From positions 25,937-89,936 of the forward strand of contig CADCBO010000012.1 of the NCBI GenBank assembly GCA_902799685.1: DNA of 64,000 nucleotides, given 5' to 3'. Made by a program: the position numbers and the translations under genes. The notes below the pieces were generated by a model, which saw only the letters and a list, made by a program, of their open reading frames with translations, searched no databases and was not told where the DNA came from. Below, piece by piece: positions 9,371 through 17,558 of the stretch. This DNA comes from an uncultured Bacteroidales bacterium (GTDB taxonomy: Bacteria; Bacteroidota; Bacteroidia; Bacteroidales; Bacteroidaceae). Numbering within the stretch: the stretch's first letter is position 1; every line of letters starts with the position of its first letter.

Positions 9371-10872
9371 ACGCGCTTATACTTGCAGCTGGACTGGGAA
9401 CAAGGCTGGGAGAGCTTACTTTTGACCGCCCCAAGGCACTTGTAGAGGTGGCCGGCCGTACCATGCTTGAGCATCAGCTTAGGCATTTGTCTGCTGCCGG
9501 ATTTGACCATTTTGTAATTAACATACATCATTTTGCTGTTGCCGTGCGGGAGTTTCTTAAGGCGCATGAAAATTTCGGGCTGGACATACGGCTGTCGGAT
9601 GAGACTGACCTGCTGCTTGATACCGGCGGCGGCATACGCAAGGCAATGCGGCTGTTTGATGTTGAACAGCCTGTGCTGGTGCATAACGTGGATATATTCT
9701 CCTGTACAGACCTGCGCGGGCTGTATGAGGACCATATAGAGAGTGGGGCTGACGCTACGCTGCTAACGGCTGTAAGGAATACATCACGCTACCTGTATTT
9801 TGATGCGGATGGTATGCTGCGCGGCTGGAGCAATGAAAAGACCGGTCAGATACGCTCCCCGTATCCCGGTTTTAACAAGACACAGTTCCGTCCCCGCGCG
9901 TTCCAAGGCATTCATGTGTTGTCACGCACGCTGTTGCCGCTGTTGGATGAGGTTCCCGGACAGAAGTTCTCAATAACAGATTTTTATGTGGATAACGCCG
10001 CCCGACTGAAGCTGCGTTCGGTAGTATCGGACGCAAACAACTGGGTGGATGCGGGCAAGCCTGAGACGCTTGTTGAGGCGGCGCGGGTAGTTGAATCATG
10101 GATAGAATTAAAAAAAGATATTATGCAGACATTCAATGCAAAACAGGTAAAAGACCAGGTGGTCCAGTGGATACGTGACTGGTTTGAAGAGAACGGAAAA
10201 GGTTGCAACGCAGTCATAGGTATTTCCGGCGGCAAGGACAGCAGTGTGGTTGCCGCACTGTGTGTAGAGGCGCTTGGTAAAGACCGCGTCATTGGCGTTA
10301 CCATGCCCAACGGGGTGCAGAAGGATATATCTGACAGCATGCTCCTTATAAATCATCTGGGCATACGCTATTGCAATGTGAACATAGGTGATACATACAA
10401 TGCCCTGATGAACGCCGTAAAGGAGCAGCTGGGCACACTGGGCAAGGAGGTGAGCAATCAGACAATCATCAACATGCCGCCGCGTCTGCGCATGACAACG
10501 CTTTACGCCATATCGCAGTCCATGAACGGCCGCGTGGCCAACACCTGCAACCTGAGCGAGGACTGGGTAGGATATTCAACCCGCTACGGCGATGCCGCCG
10601 GCGATTTCTCTCCCCTGGGCGGACTGACCGTTGCCGAAGTCATAGCCATAGGCAAGGAACTGGGCCTGCCCAAAGAACTGGTAGAAAAGACCCCGTCGGA
10701 CGGCCTGTGCGGCAAGAGCGATGAGGACAACCTGGGCTTTAAATACGCCGTCCTGGACCGCTACATCCGCACCGGCCAGTGCGATGACCCCAAGATCAAG
10801 GCACTTATTGATGACAAGCACGTTAAGAACCTTTTCAAGCTTAAACCTATCCCTCACTTTGAGTATATCTGA
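9367..10872 (+). CDS. MurU-like nucleotidyltransferase fused to NH3-dependent NAD synthetase
   Basis: Residues 1-245 form a sugar-1-phosphate nucleotidyltransferase (LAAGLGTRL signature, PKALVEVAGRTMLEH, DIFSC metal site), the expected partner of the AmgK-like kinase upstream. From about residue 253 the frame continues into a complete NadE (MQTFNAKQVKD start, P-loop GISGGKDSS, TCNLSEDWVGYSTRYGD, LCGKSDEDNLGF). The two enzymes belong to unrelated pathways and are normally separate genes. The junction contains seven A residues (10110-10116) followed by an in-frame ATG (10123) that is the natural NadE start. The gene may therefore be a true fusion, two products made by internal initiation or frameshift, or a stop codon lost through an error in the A run. 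Both domains look intact. Confidence 0.85.
   Translation: MNALILAAGLGTRLGELTFDRPKALVEVAGRTMLEHQLRHLSAAGFDHFVINIHHFAVAVREFLKAHENFGLDIRLSDETDLLLDTGGGIRKAMRLFDVEQPVLVHNVDIFSCTDLRGLYEDHIESGADATLLTAVRNTSRYLYFDADGMLRGWSNEKTGQIRSPYPGFNKTQFRPRAFQGIHVLSRTLLPLLDEVPGQKFSITDFYVDNAARLKLRSVVSDANNWVDAGKPETLVEAARVVESWIELKKDIMQTFNAKQVKDQVVQWIRDWFEENGKGCNAVIGISGGKDSSVVAALCVEALGKDRVIGVTMPNGVQKDISDSMLLINHLGIRYCNVNIGDTYNALMNAVKEQLGTLGKEVSNQTIINMPPRLRMTTLYAISQSMNGRVANTCNLSEDWVGYSTRYGDAAGDFSPLGGLTVAEVIAIGKELGLPKELVEKTPSDGLCGKSDEDNLGFKYAVLDRYIRTGQCDDPKIKALIDDKHVKNLFKLKPIPHFEYI
10110..10116 (+). promoter_or_regulatory. Possible slippery heptamer at the MurU/NadE junction
   Basis: The reading frame is TTA AAA AAA GAT, so A_AAA_AAA is in the phase used for -1 frameshifting. 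A shift would add about 20 codons and stop, giving a MurU-only product. The ATG at 10123 could start NadE separately. No stimulatory structure was confirmed. Confidence 0.35.
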
Positions 10873-10893
10873 TTGTTAAAAAACCTTTCACCC

Positions 10894-10923
10894 TTCGTAG
10901 TGGGTTCGTAGTGGGTTCGTAGT
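10894..10923 (+). repeat. Short tandem repeat (11-mer, nearly three copies)
   Basis: TTCGTAGTGGG occurs at 10894 and 10905, with a truncated copy at 10916. It begins the gene-free stretch after NadE. No function is apparent. Confidence 0.8.
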
Positions 10924-10943
10924 GCTTTCGGATATGGCTCGTT

Positions 10944-11003
10944 CTAGGCTCGCTCTAGCCATACTCTAGCCATAGTCAATGAGTATGGCTAGAGCGAGGC
11001 TAG
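10944..11003. repeat. Large imperfect hairpin with TAGCCATA/TATGGCTA repeats
   Basis: Arms 10944-10966 and 10981-11003 are complementary at 22 of 23 positions around a 14-base loop. ACTATGGCTAGA recurs downstream at about 11004 and 11027. There is no poly-T tail, so it is not an obvious terminator. The rest of the gene-free stretch up to 11177 shows no recognisable gene or motif. Confidence 0.75.
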
Positions 11004-11177
11004 ACTATGGCTAGAAGCAGCCTAGACTATGGCTAGAGGAGGACAAACGTTGCGCAGACCGCTACCAGAGCGACCGCCGCCCCGTAACCCGCATAGGAGC
11101 CTCATTCAGCAGCACTACCCACCGGTTGGAAAGCTGGCTCATAGCCTGAAAGAAAGAGTTTTGATTCTAAAGCGATA

Positions 11178-11213
11178 AAAAACGGGCTGAAAATGCTCGT
11201 TTTTGTTTTTTTT
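11178..11213 (+). terminator. Rho-independent terminator-like hairpin
   Basis: A 10-bp stem (11178-11187 with 11195-11204, one G-U pair) closes a 7-base loop and is followed by G and eight T residues. It is more than 300 bases after nadE and directly before the promoter-like element at 11217. It may insulate the downstream operon, or act in its leader if transcription begins further upstream. Confidence 0.65.
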
Positions 11214-11216
11214 AGA

Positions 11217-11224
11217 TAAATTTG
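11217..11224 (+). promoter_or_regulatory. -7 promoter-like element of the accessory operon
   Basis: TAAATTTG matches TAnnTTTG. It would start a leader of about 100 bases before the NusG-like gene. No good -33 element was found at the usual spacing, so the call is tentative. Confidence 0.45.
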
Positions 11225-11297
11225 CGAATGTCATGATTGAAAGCGTTACCGGCATTGCCTCCGTTTGTCAATGGCATGACACCAATTAATGCTTAAC

Positions 11298-11322
11298 GCC
11301 CAGGGGTATGGGCACTTTTTTT
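11298..11322 (+). terminator. Attenuator-like hairpin in the leader of the NusG-like gene
   Basis: GCCCA (11298-11302) pairs with TGGGC (11309-11313) around a 6-base loop and is followed by AC and seven T residues. Two further perfect 6-bp hairpins follow at once (11326-11341 and 11344-11361), overlapping the start of the coding region. Such a series suits control by the antiterminator encoded next. That regulatory role is inference. Confidence 0.5.
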
Positions 11323-11329
11323 CTTCACA

Positions 11330-12007
11330 TTGTCTAATGTGCTAAACCGTGAAGGCGGTTTGAATCCTTCGGGCACGGCGCCAACCTCCGTTGCTTCCCC
11401 CTGTGAAAAGGACTATCAACAGACAGGGGTGTCCGTAAGGTATGCCTATGACCCAAACAAGCAATGGTATGTTTTCAGAGCTACATACGGGCGTGAATCA
11501 AAGGCGTTTTCTTATTTGGAATCCAAAGGAATAGATTCTTATATACCGTTTCGTTGGACAGTAAAGCAATGTGAGGGAATTACTAAACGTGTCAGGGAAC
11601 CGTTGCTCCCTAATCTGTTATTTGTATATTGCAGTCATGAACAGGCTGAGGTTCTGATTAAACAAACAGCAGAACTGCAATATCTCAATTACTACTACAA
11701 TCATCTTGTCTGTGAACCGGACGGCAAAAATCCGCCACTGACTATAAAGTATGACCTGATGATGAATTTTATAGCTGTTACATCATCTCCAAATGAACAT
11801 ATACGTTTGGTTGATTCAGCCAGATGCCATTTTAAGAGTGGTGACAAAGTACGTGTAATTAACGGAGCTTTTACCGGTGTAGAGGGTAAGGTGGCAAGAA
11901 TTTCTGGTCAGCAACGTGTAGTGGTGGAAATTGATGGCTTGTGCGCTATCGCTACAGCCTATGTGCCGACAGCATTCTTGGAAAAAACTATATCAAAAGA
12001 TAAATAA
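11330..12007 (+). CDS. NusG-family specialised antiterminator (UpxY/LoaP-like)
   Basis: The core, from about residue 42 (NKQWYVFRATYGRESKAF), is a NusG N-terminal domain; the final ~60 residues are a KOW domain (GDKVRVINGAFTGVEGKVARI). Paralogs of this kind (UpxY in Bacteroides capsule loci, LoaP in Firmicutes) bind RNA polymerase and let it read through terminators in one long operon. Here the gene is first in an 18-kb same-strand block and its leader holds terminator-like hairpins. No polysaccharide genes follow, so the target is not a capsule cluster. The start is uncertain: TTG at 11330 and GTG at 11339 are in frame, no ATG precedes the conserved core, and both lie inside a hairpin. The first ~40 residues may not be translated. 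Confidence 0.8.
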   Translation: MSNVLNREGGLNPSGTAPTSVASPCEKDYQQTGVSVRYAYDPNKQWYVFRATYGRESKAFSYLESKGIDSYIPFRWTVKQCEGITKRVREPLLPNLLFVYCSHEQAEVLIKQTAELQYLNYYYNHLVCEPDGKNPPLTIKYDLMMNFIAVTSSPNEHIRLVDSARCHFKSGDKVRVINGAFTGVEGKVARISGQQRVVVEIDGLCAIATAYVPTAFLEKTISKDK

Positions 12008-12018
12008 GAACTGTATTT

Positions 12019-12495
12019 ATGCAATTGGATTATCATACACTAGAGTCGTTGTGCAAGGAAGCCGAAGAGATGATTATGAATAAATACTTTGGTAATCTAA
12101 TTAAAGCGGCTGCGCATGAGAGGCCAGAATCTATAGGCAATTATACACCGGATCTACCATACATGATAGAACTGGAATATAAAGAAATGCTTGATTTTAT
12201 GGTCAAACATCTGTTTCCGGGAGATAATACGATTGATGTGAATAGTTTTCTTGAAGAAGAAAAACTGCGCCTACTTATGACCGAAGATGACCGCGAAGAA
12301 ATAGAATCAGCATATAAGAAAGCAACTCAAAGAACTGTAATAGAACGCTTGACTAAAACAAATCATTCTGATGTAACTTTCTACAAGGGGCTCCTGGAAG
12401 CACATACAAAAGATTTGCTGTTGGTTATGCGTACCGACTTTCTTGAGGAGCTGACAGGCAAATACATTAAGAACAAGACATTTGAGGATGATTGA
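12019..12495 (+). CDS. Hypothetical protein, second gene of the accessory operon
   Basis: This 158-residue soluble protein is not recognised. It is mainly charged and helical, with no signal peptide, no membrane segment and no Cys pairs. An acidic stretch lies at about 75-100 (EEEKLRLLMTEDDREEIE). It starts 11 bases after the NusG-like gene and ends 3 bases before the RyR gene, so it is surely co-transcribed. Its size and place directly behind a UpxY-like gene recall UpxZ, the anti-antiterminator of Bacteroides capsule loci, but I see no sequence match that would support that name. Confidence 0.6.
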   Translation: MQLDYHTLESLCKEAEEMIMNKYFGNLIKAAAHERPESIGNYTPDLPYMIELEYKEMLDFMVKHLFPGDNTIDVNSFLEEEKLRLLMTEDDREEIESAYKKATQRTVIERLTKTNHSDVTFYKGLLEAHTKDLLLVMRTDFLEELTGKYIKNKTFEDD

Positions 12496-12498
12496 ATA

Positions 12499-12795
12499 AT
12501 GAATATGGAAAAAGGAAAATATATACCAAAACCAATAGATCTTTCAGATGTAAGCCTGCCTGACGGAATATCTGATTTGACAGAGCTGATAGCCCGTAAT
12601 GTCCACGATGTCTGGGCACAGTCAAGACTGGCCGAAGGATGGGTATATGGAAAGCAGATAGACAATGTTTTGAAAACTCATCCGAGTCTTGTTCCGTATG
12701 ATGAGCTACCTGAATCGGAGAAGGATTATGACCGCAATACCAGCCTCAACACATTAAAACTAATTGTGAAAATGGGATACATAATAGGTAAATAA
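12499..12795 (+). CDS. Small RyR-domain protein
   Basis: The 98-residue protein is essentially one RyR domain (Pfam RyR family). Visible hallmarks are IARNVHDVWAQSRLAEGW, the YG following it, LVPYDELPESEKDYDR, and a final TLKLIVKMGY. RyR domains were first described in ryanodine receptors, and bacterial versions occur in neighbourhoods of conflict and signalling genes. Their ligand is not established. The protein lacks any other domain. It is highly similar in pattern to residues 1-95 of the protein at 21305, and both lie in the same operon. The gap to the TIR gene is 25 bases. Confidence 0.85.
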   Translation: MNMEKGKYIPKPIDLSDVSLPDGISDLTELIARNVHDVWAQSRLAEGWVYGKQIDNVLKTHPSLVPYDELPESEKDYDRNTSLNTLKLIVKMGYIIGK

Positions 12796-12820
12796 AAATC
12801 AAGTTCAGAAGATATTACCA

Positions 12821-14200
12821 ATGGAAGATTTTGTTTTCAAAACTAGGAATAATCTTGAAGAGAGACAATGGGAGATCCTTTTTGAGCAAATTGTCAGAGG
12901 GAATGTTATTCCTGTTATAGGTCCTGATTTTGTACATGTCAACAATAAGACATCTATGCAGTTTCTGATAGATGTCATCAGTCAATATTGTCAAATAGGT
13001 GAAGGCCAGTTTTCTTCGTATTCTCAACTCATTAATGATTCACGCTTCAAGATTAGTGAAATAAACAAATACAGTGATATTTATTCTTCATTGGCTGACC
13101 TTATCAATGACAACCCTAAATATTTTGCTCAGGAGGAGTCAAATTCATTGCTATTTAAGTTTCTGAAGATACCTTATTTTACATTTGTTATTACCACTAC
13201 CTTTGATTCTGTAGTGGAAAACGTAATGAGAAAAATACACGGTGATCGTTTACGTGTTATGTGTTTTAGAAATGATGCATCTAGGAATGATGATTTGATG
13301 AATGGTGAAGACATGCGTCATCCAACTTTGTTCTATATGTTTGGTAAAGCTGAGAGAAAAGAACATTCTTTTGTCGTTACGGATGAAGATTTGTTACAAT
13401 TCTCTCAGAGTTGGCTTAGACCGAATGACAGTGGTTGTAAAGCAAAGCCTTCAATGATTTCAAACCTATTAGCAAATAGATATCTTTTGGTCGTAGGGCA
13501 GGATTATCAGGATTGGTTGTTTCGCTTTTTCTGGTATGCCATGAAAAATGAAAACTTTGGTAAGAAAATGAGTGGAATGTTAACGTTAAAACAGGATGAT
13601 CGTACTTTAATTGACTTTTTGAGTCGCGGTAATGCCTTTGCCCGTATTGAAACTGATCAAGGAAAATTTGTTGATAAGGTAATAGATGGGATAAAAACTT
13701 ATGAAAGGAACAATAATATAACAGGAGACGTTATTCCACAGGAAGGAACAGATGTATTCATTTCTTATTCAAGGGGTGACAACGCAATTGCGGATACAAT
13801 TTATGATGTTCTCAGGTCAAAAGGTCTGAATGTTTGGTATGATCATGAGAGTTTACATAAGGGACAGGACTTTATGAAACAGATAGAGAATGCTATCAAG
13901 AATTCTACATTTTTTGTGCCTGTTTTTACTTCAACCATCCTAGCTCAAGCTTATGAGGAACATCCATATCGGCAGGAATGGCGCTTTGCTGTGAACCACA
14001 TTATGAATATTGGTGGAATTCCATATTGTTTTCCTTTTTTTGAAGAAGGTTTTAATATGGACGATTTGAGAGCAGACATACCTAATGATTTGAAAAGACA
14101 TGACGCGTTTTCTTTCAACAGAGATTCTTTGATTAGAGATGCAGAAAAGATGGCTAATTATCTTTTAAAGGAACTTGAAAACCGGAAATTACATGGCTGA
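12821..14200 (+). CDS. SIR2-like domain plus TIR domain effector
   Basis: Residues 20-250 resemble the SIR2_2 fold: GNVIPVIGPDF (27-37), ITTTFDSVVE, a FYMFG segment followed by VVTDEDLLQF, and LLVVGQDYQDWLFRF. The positions where active SIR2 NADases carry TTN and His (TTNYD, HxxG) read TTTFD and FYMFG, so this part may be inactive. Residues 310-459 form a TIR domain (DVFISYSRGDNAIAD, VWYDHESLHKGQDF). Glu343 sits where SARM1 has its catalytic Glu, so NAD hydrolysis or cyclisation is plausible. No signal peptide is present; the protein is cytoplasmic. The next gene, for a STAND ATPase, starts inside the last codons (ATGGCTGA), which points to translational coupling and a working pair. Confidence 0.85.
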   Translation: MEDFVFKTRNNLEERQWEILFEQIVRGNVIPVIGPDFVHVNNKTSMQFLIDVISQYCQIGEGQFSSYSQLINDSRFKISEINKYSDIYSSLADLINDNPKYFAQEESNSLLFKFLKIPYFTFVITTTFDSVVENVMRKIHGDRLRVMCFRNDASRNDDLMNGEDMRHPTLFYMFGKAERKEHSFVVTDEDLLQFSQSWLRPNDSGCKAKPSMISNLLANRYLLVVGQDYQDWLFRFFWYAMKNENFGKKMSGMLTLKQDDRTLIDFLSRGNAFARIETDQGKFVDKVIDGIKTYERNNNITGDVIPQEGTDVFISYSRGDNAIADTIYDVLRSKGLNVWYDHESLHKGQDFMKQIENAIKNSTFFVPVFTSTILAQAYEEHPYRQEWRFAVNHIMNIGGIPYCFPFFEEGFNMDDLRADIPNDLKRHDAFSFNRDSLIRDAEKMANYLLKELENRKLHG

Positions 14201-17200
14201 GAATCTGTATAAGTGGGAAGGGCCTAATCCATGGCTAGGTCTCCAGACGTATCAGGAAGGAACCAGATTATGGGGGCGTGATTCAGATATAACCACGTTG
14301 TCAGATATTGTATGTAACAATTTGGCAACTATTATATTTGGCAAATCAGGTATAGGCAAGTCTTCACTTATACATGCCGGCATCTCTCCTGAAATCCGTA
14401 AACGCGGTATGAAACCTGTCTATATTAGGCTGGAGCACAACACCGATATCGCTTATACGACTCAGATTGAACGAACAGTGAGTGATGCTTTGGATAAAGA
14501 AGATAGACTGAATGAAGATTATCCTTCAATGGGATTATGGGATTTTTTTCACAGATATATTTTCTATAGCAAAGATGGACATCATGAAGTAGTTCCGGTT
14601 ATAATAATTGATCAATTTGAGGAGATTTATACTTTAGCAGATGCTAATCATAAACACCATGCTCAAGAACTGTTTGAGGAATTTGCCGATCTTTTAAACA
14701 ACAAGAAGCCAGGGAAAATCATAGCTATTGAGAATGATGGAAAAAAATCCACAAAGTCTAATATTGAAGTGGATGGAAAGAATGTATTTACGTTCCGCAT
14801 TCATTCTGAAAAAATAAACAATTACATTGAGGATAGTAATTTTCATGTTGTGATTTGTCTTCGTGAGGATTATTTGTATTATCTTGAAAGGAACACAAGT
14901 AAAATACCTTCTTTTAAGATAAACAGATATAGCCTTAAAGCTCTTGATCGTGATTCGGCAAAAGAAGTAATTATCAAACCGTGTCCAGGTTTATTCGGTG
15001 ATAATGAAGCTTCAAACATTATTACAAAAATATCCACTTATAATGATGAGGGAAAAGAAGAGATAGACCCTACTGTCCTTTCAATTTTCCTATTCAAATA
15101 CTACAATCGGAAAGGGAATGTTAATACTGACAATATAATTAGTGAATTTTATGCAGATGAGACAAAAGATATAAGTGATACATCTCTAGCTTATTTGGAA
15201 GATCATCTGATTACCGGAGAGGGATTCCGCCATATAGTTCCTTATAATGACGCTTTATCAAATGGTGTGACTAAACAGGAATTAAACAGTCTGATCTCTA
15301 GCAGAATAATAATAGTTGAACCTAGGAAAGGACATAACTATATAGAGTTTTCACATGATGTTATTTGTCCAATAGCAAACAGTAATCGCGAACATCGACT
15401 AGTAAAAGAACAGGCCAAAAGGCTTAAAAGACGTATATTGGTGGTTACAATCTTATTTGTATTTGCATTTTTCTTAGTTGGTAGTTTTGCATATCTAAAT
15501 CAGCAAGTAAAGAATGCTCAAATTAAGAATGCATCTATAAGAGCTCATTTTATGATTGCACAGGGAGATGTTCTTAATGCAGTAAAATTGTTGCTTAATA
15601 TAGTTCCCGATAAAAGAGATATAGAAGTAATACCTGAAACAGAATCTGTCCTTAATGAGGCTTACGACAGTTTAAACTCAAACTATGCATGTGTCTCAAT
15701 ACTTCATCATAATGATGATGTTTCAACTGCAGAATTCAGCGAAGATTCAAGACTAATTGTTACTGCATGTAGTGATGGTTATTGTAGAATATGGAATGCT
15801 CAATCAGGAGAGATGAAAAAAGCACTTGATTGTCAATCCAAGGGAATGAAAAGTGCATCTTTTAGCAAAGATGCAAATAAAGTTGTGGTGTCATTCGATA
15901 AGGGTTCAATACAAGTATGGGACATCCTGTCAGAGAATGTCGTAGCTGAATTCGGGCATAGTGCAACTGTTAATTATGCTTGTTTCAGTCCTGATGGAAA
16001 GTATGTTGTGTCAGCTTCAAATGACAGTACAGTAAGATTGTGGGATGCAAACAACGGCAAATTATTGGATATAATAGTCAAACATTCAGATGATGTTAAT
16101 TGTGCTATTTTCAGTAATGATGGAAGCAAAGTGGTTACTTCTTCAGAAGATGGTACTTCTGTGGTTTACGATTTAAACTCAAAAACTGCTAAAACCATTT
16201 TTGATGATGAAAACAGTTCTGTGGCATATGCGGAGTTTAATAATGATGATACAAAGATAGTAATGGTAACAGGTGATGTAATATACTTGTATGATGCTAT
16301 AACATATGATAAGGAGATATGCCAGACTCATTGTCATGATGGCCTAATAACGTCTGTTGCTTTTAGTCCTTTCGGTAATTGTATAGCCACTTCTTCGTAT
16401 GACAAAACAATTAAAATATGGAATATTGAAAACGGAGAATTAAAAATCAGACATACATATAAAGGTCACTCCAATGTAGTAAAGGACGTTGTATTCAGTC
16501 CTGACAGTAGGTTTATCATATCAACTTCATCAGATAATGAAGCTAGATTGTGGAATACTGAAAAGATAAATAGTAGGATGGTTATTCATAGCGGAATGAA
16601 ATTCTCATCTGTTACTTTTAGTCCAAATGGCAAATATATTGCCGGATTGTCTGTTCAAGGAAATGCAAAAATATGGGACTCTGAGTCTGGCGATTTAATA
16701 GATTCTTTTAATGTTCCGGATAAAGAAAAAGGGTGTAACTCAATTGTATTTAGTGAAGGTTCAGACAAGGTGGTCGTAACTTCATCCCAAAAAGTATGGA
16801 TATATGGTTTATTTCAAGAAGGACCAAAACCTGTAGAAAATGGAAACTATGATTATGCTTCTTTTAATGGTGATAATGCAATTATTGCCATTGCTCAAAA
16901 TGATAGCACAAAACAATTCTGTTTGGATAGTAGTCTATCTTCAGATTTAAATTCCCCTAGATTCTGTTATGATTCATTGGCTAATTTGACATTTTCACGT
17001 GATAATAAAACCTGTCTATTTGTGAAATCATCCGATGCTAACAATTTTTATGTTTTGAACTTACACGATTTTTCTGTTTCACCACCATTTAAAGAACATT
17101 CTAAAAACATTTGTTCAGTTAAATATAGTAATGATGGTAAACGTATTATATCTTCTTCATCAGACAATTCTGCTATTGTTTGGGATTCTGAAAAAGGTAT

Positions 17201-17543
17201 TATTCTTTATAAGTTGAGAAATCATTCCCAACAAGTTTTTTTCTCAGAATTTTCATGTGATGATAATTATTGTGCAACAGTTTCTACAGACCAAAAACTA
17301 TTAATATGGAACGCTTCTACCGGTAAAGTCGTTGCAACAAGAACAACTGACTGTAGCCCTCAATATACTAACCTATTCAGTCCTACTGAAATGAAATATA
17401 TAGTGGTAAAAAGAATAAGGGATTATGAGGATGATATTATTATTTATAGTCTTTTCAATCCCAATGATTTGATACGAGATTTTGTTAATCGGTTCGATGA
17501 TTACAAATTTTCAAAAGAAGAGAAAGATATGTATTTTTTGTAA
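14193..17543 (+). CDS. STAND NTPase with one membrane helix and WD40 repeats
   Basis: The 1116-residue protein opens with NPWLGLQTYQEG, typical of nSTAND ATPases that carry WD40 repeats. Walker A GKSGIGKSS is at 50-58 and Walker B VIIIDQFEE at about 136-144. A helix-rich STAND part continues to about 400. The basic stretch KRLKRR precedes a single hydrophobic helix (about 413-435). From about 495 to the end there are some twelve WD40 units (for example FSPDGKYVVSASNDSTVRLW). By the positive-inside rule the NTPase would be cytoplasmic and the WD40 part periplasmic. STAND proteins oligomerise on sensing and activate linked effectors. The effector here is most likely the SIR2/TIR protein, whose stop codon overlaps this start. 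I used ATG 14193 rather than an upstream TTG. Confidence 0.85.
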   Translation: MAENLYKWEGPNPWLGLQTYQEGTRLWGRDSDITTLSDIVCNNLATIIFGKSGIGKSSLIHAGISPEIRKRGMKPVYIRLEHNTDIAYTTQIERTVSDALDKEDRLNEDYPSMGLWDFFHRYIFYSKDGHHEVVPVIIIDQFEEIYTLADANHKHHAQELFEEFADLLNNKKPGKIIAIENDGKKSTKSNIEVDGKNVFTFRIHSEKINNYIEDSNFHVVICLREDYLYYLERNTSKIPSFKINRYSLKALDRDSAKEVIIKPCPGLFGDNEASNIITKISTYNDEGKEEIDPTVLSIFLFKYYNRKGNVNTDNIISEFYADETKDISDTSLAYLEDHLITGEGFRHIVPYNDALSNGVTKQELNSLISSRIIIVEPRKGHNYIEFSHDVICPIANSNREHRLVKEQAKRLKRRILVVTILFVFAFFLVGSFAYLNQQVKNAQIKNASIRAHFMIAQGDVLNAVKLLLNIVPDKRDIEVIPETESVLNEAYDSLNSNYACVSILHHNDDVSTAEFSEDSRLIVTACSDGYCRIWNAQSGEMKKALDCQSKGMKSASFSKDANKVVVSFDKGSIQVWDILSENVVAEFGHSATVNYACFSPDGKYVVSASNDSTVRLWDANNGKLLDIIVKHSDDVNCAIFSNDGSKVVTSSEDGTSVVYDLNSKTAKTIFDDENSSVAYAEFNNDDTKIVMVTGDVIYLYDAITYDKEICQTHCHDGLITSVAFSPFGNCIATSSYDKTIKIWNIENGELKIRHTYKGHSNVVKDVVFSPDSRFIISTSSDNEARLWNTEKINSRMVIHSGMKFSSVTFSPNGKYIAGLSVQGNAKIWDSESGDLIDSFNVPDKEKGCNSIVFSEGSDKVVVTSSQKVWIYGLFQEGPKPVENGNYDYASFNGDNAIIAIAQNDSTKQFCLDSSLSSDLNSPRFCYDSLANLTFSRDNKTCLFVKSSDANNFYVLNLHDFSVSPPFKEHSKNICSVKYSNDGKRIISSSSDNSAIVWDSEKGIILYKLRNHSQQVFFSEFSCDDNYCATVSTDQKLLIWNASTGKVVATRTTDCSPQYTNLFSPTEMKYIVVKRIRDYEDDIIIYSLFNPNDLIRDFVNRFDDYKFSKEEKDMYFL

Positions 17544-17558
17544 CTTAAAAACAAGAAA

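Noticed and set aside
10894-11030. Repeats that might suggest a small CRISPR array
   Set aside because: The units are short, partly inverted and touch each other without spacers of even length. No cas gene is near.
12019-12495. UpxZ homolog directly after a UpxY-like gene
   Set aside because: Only size and position agree. I see no sequence features that identify UpxZ, so it is left as hypothetical.
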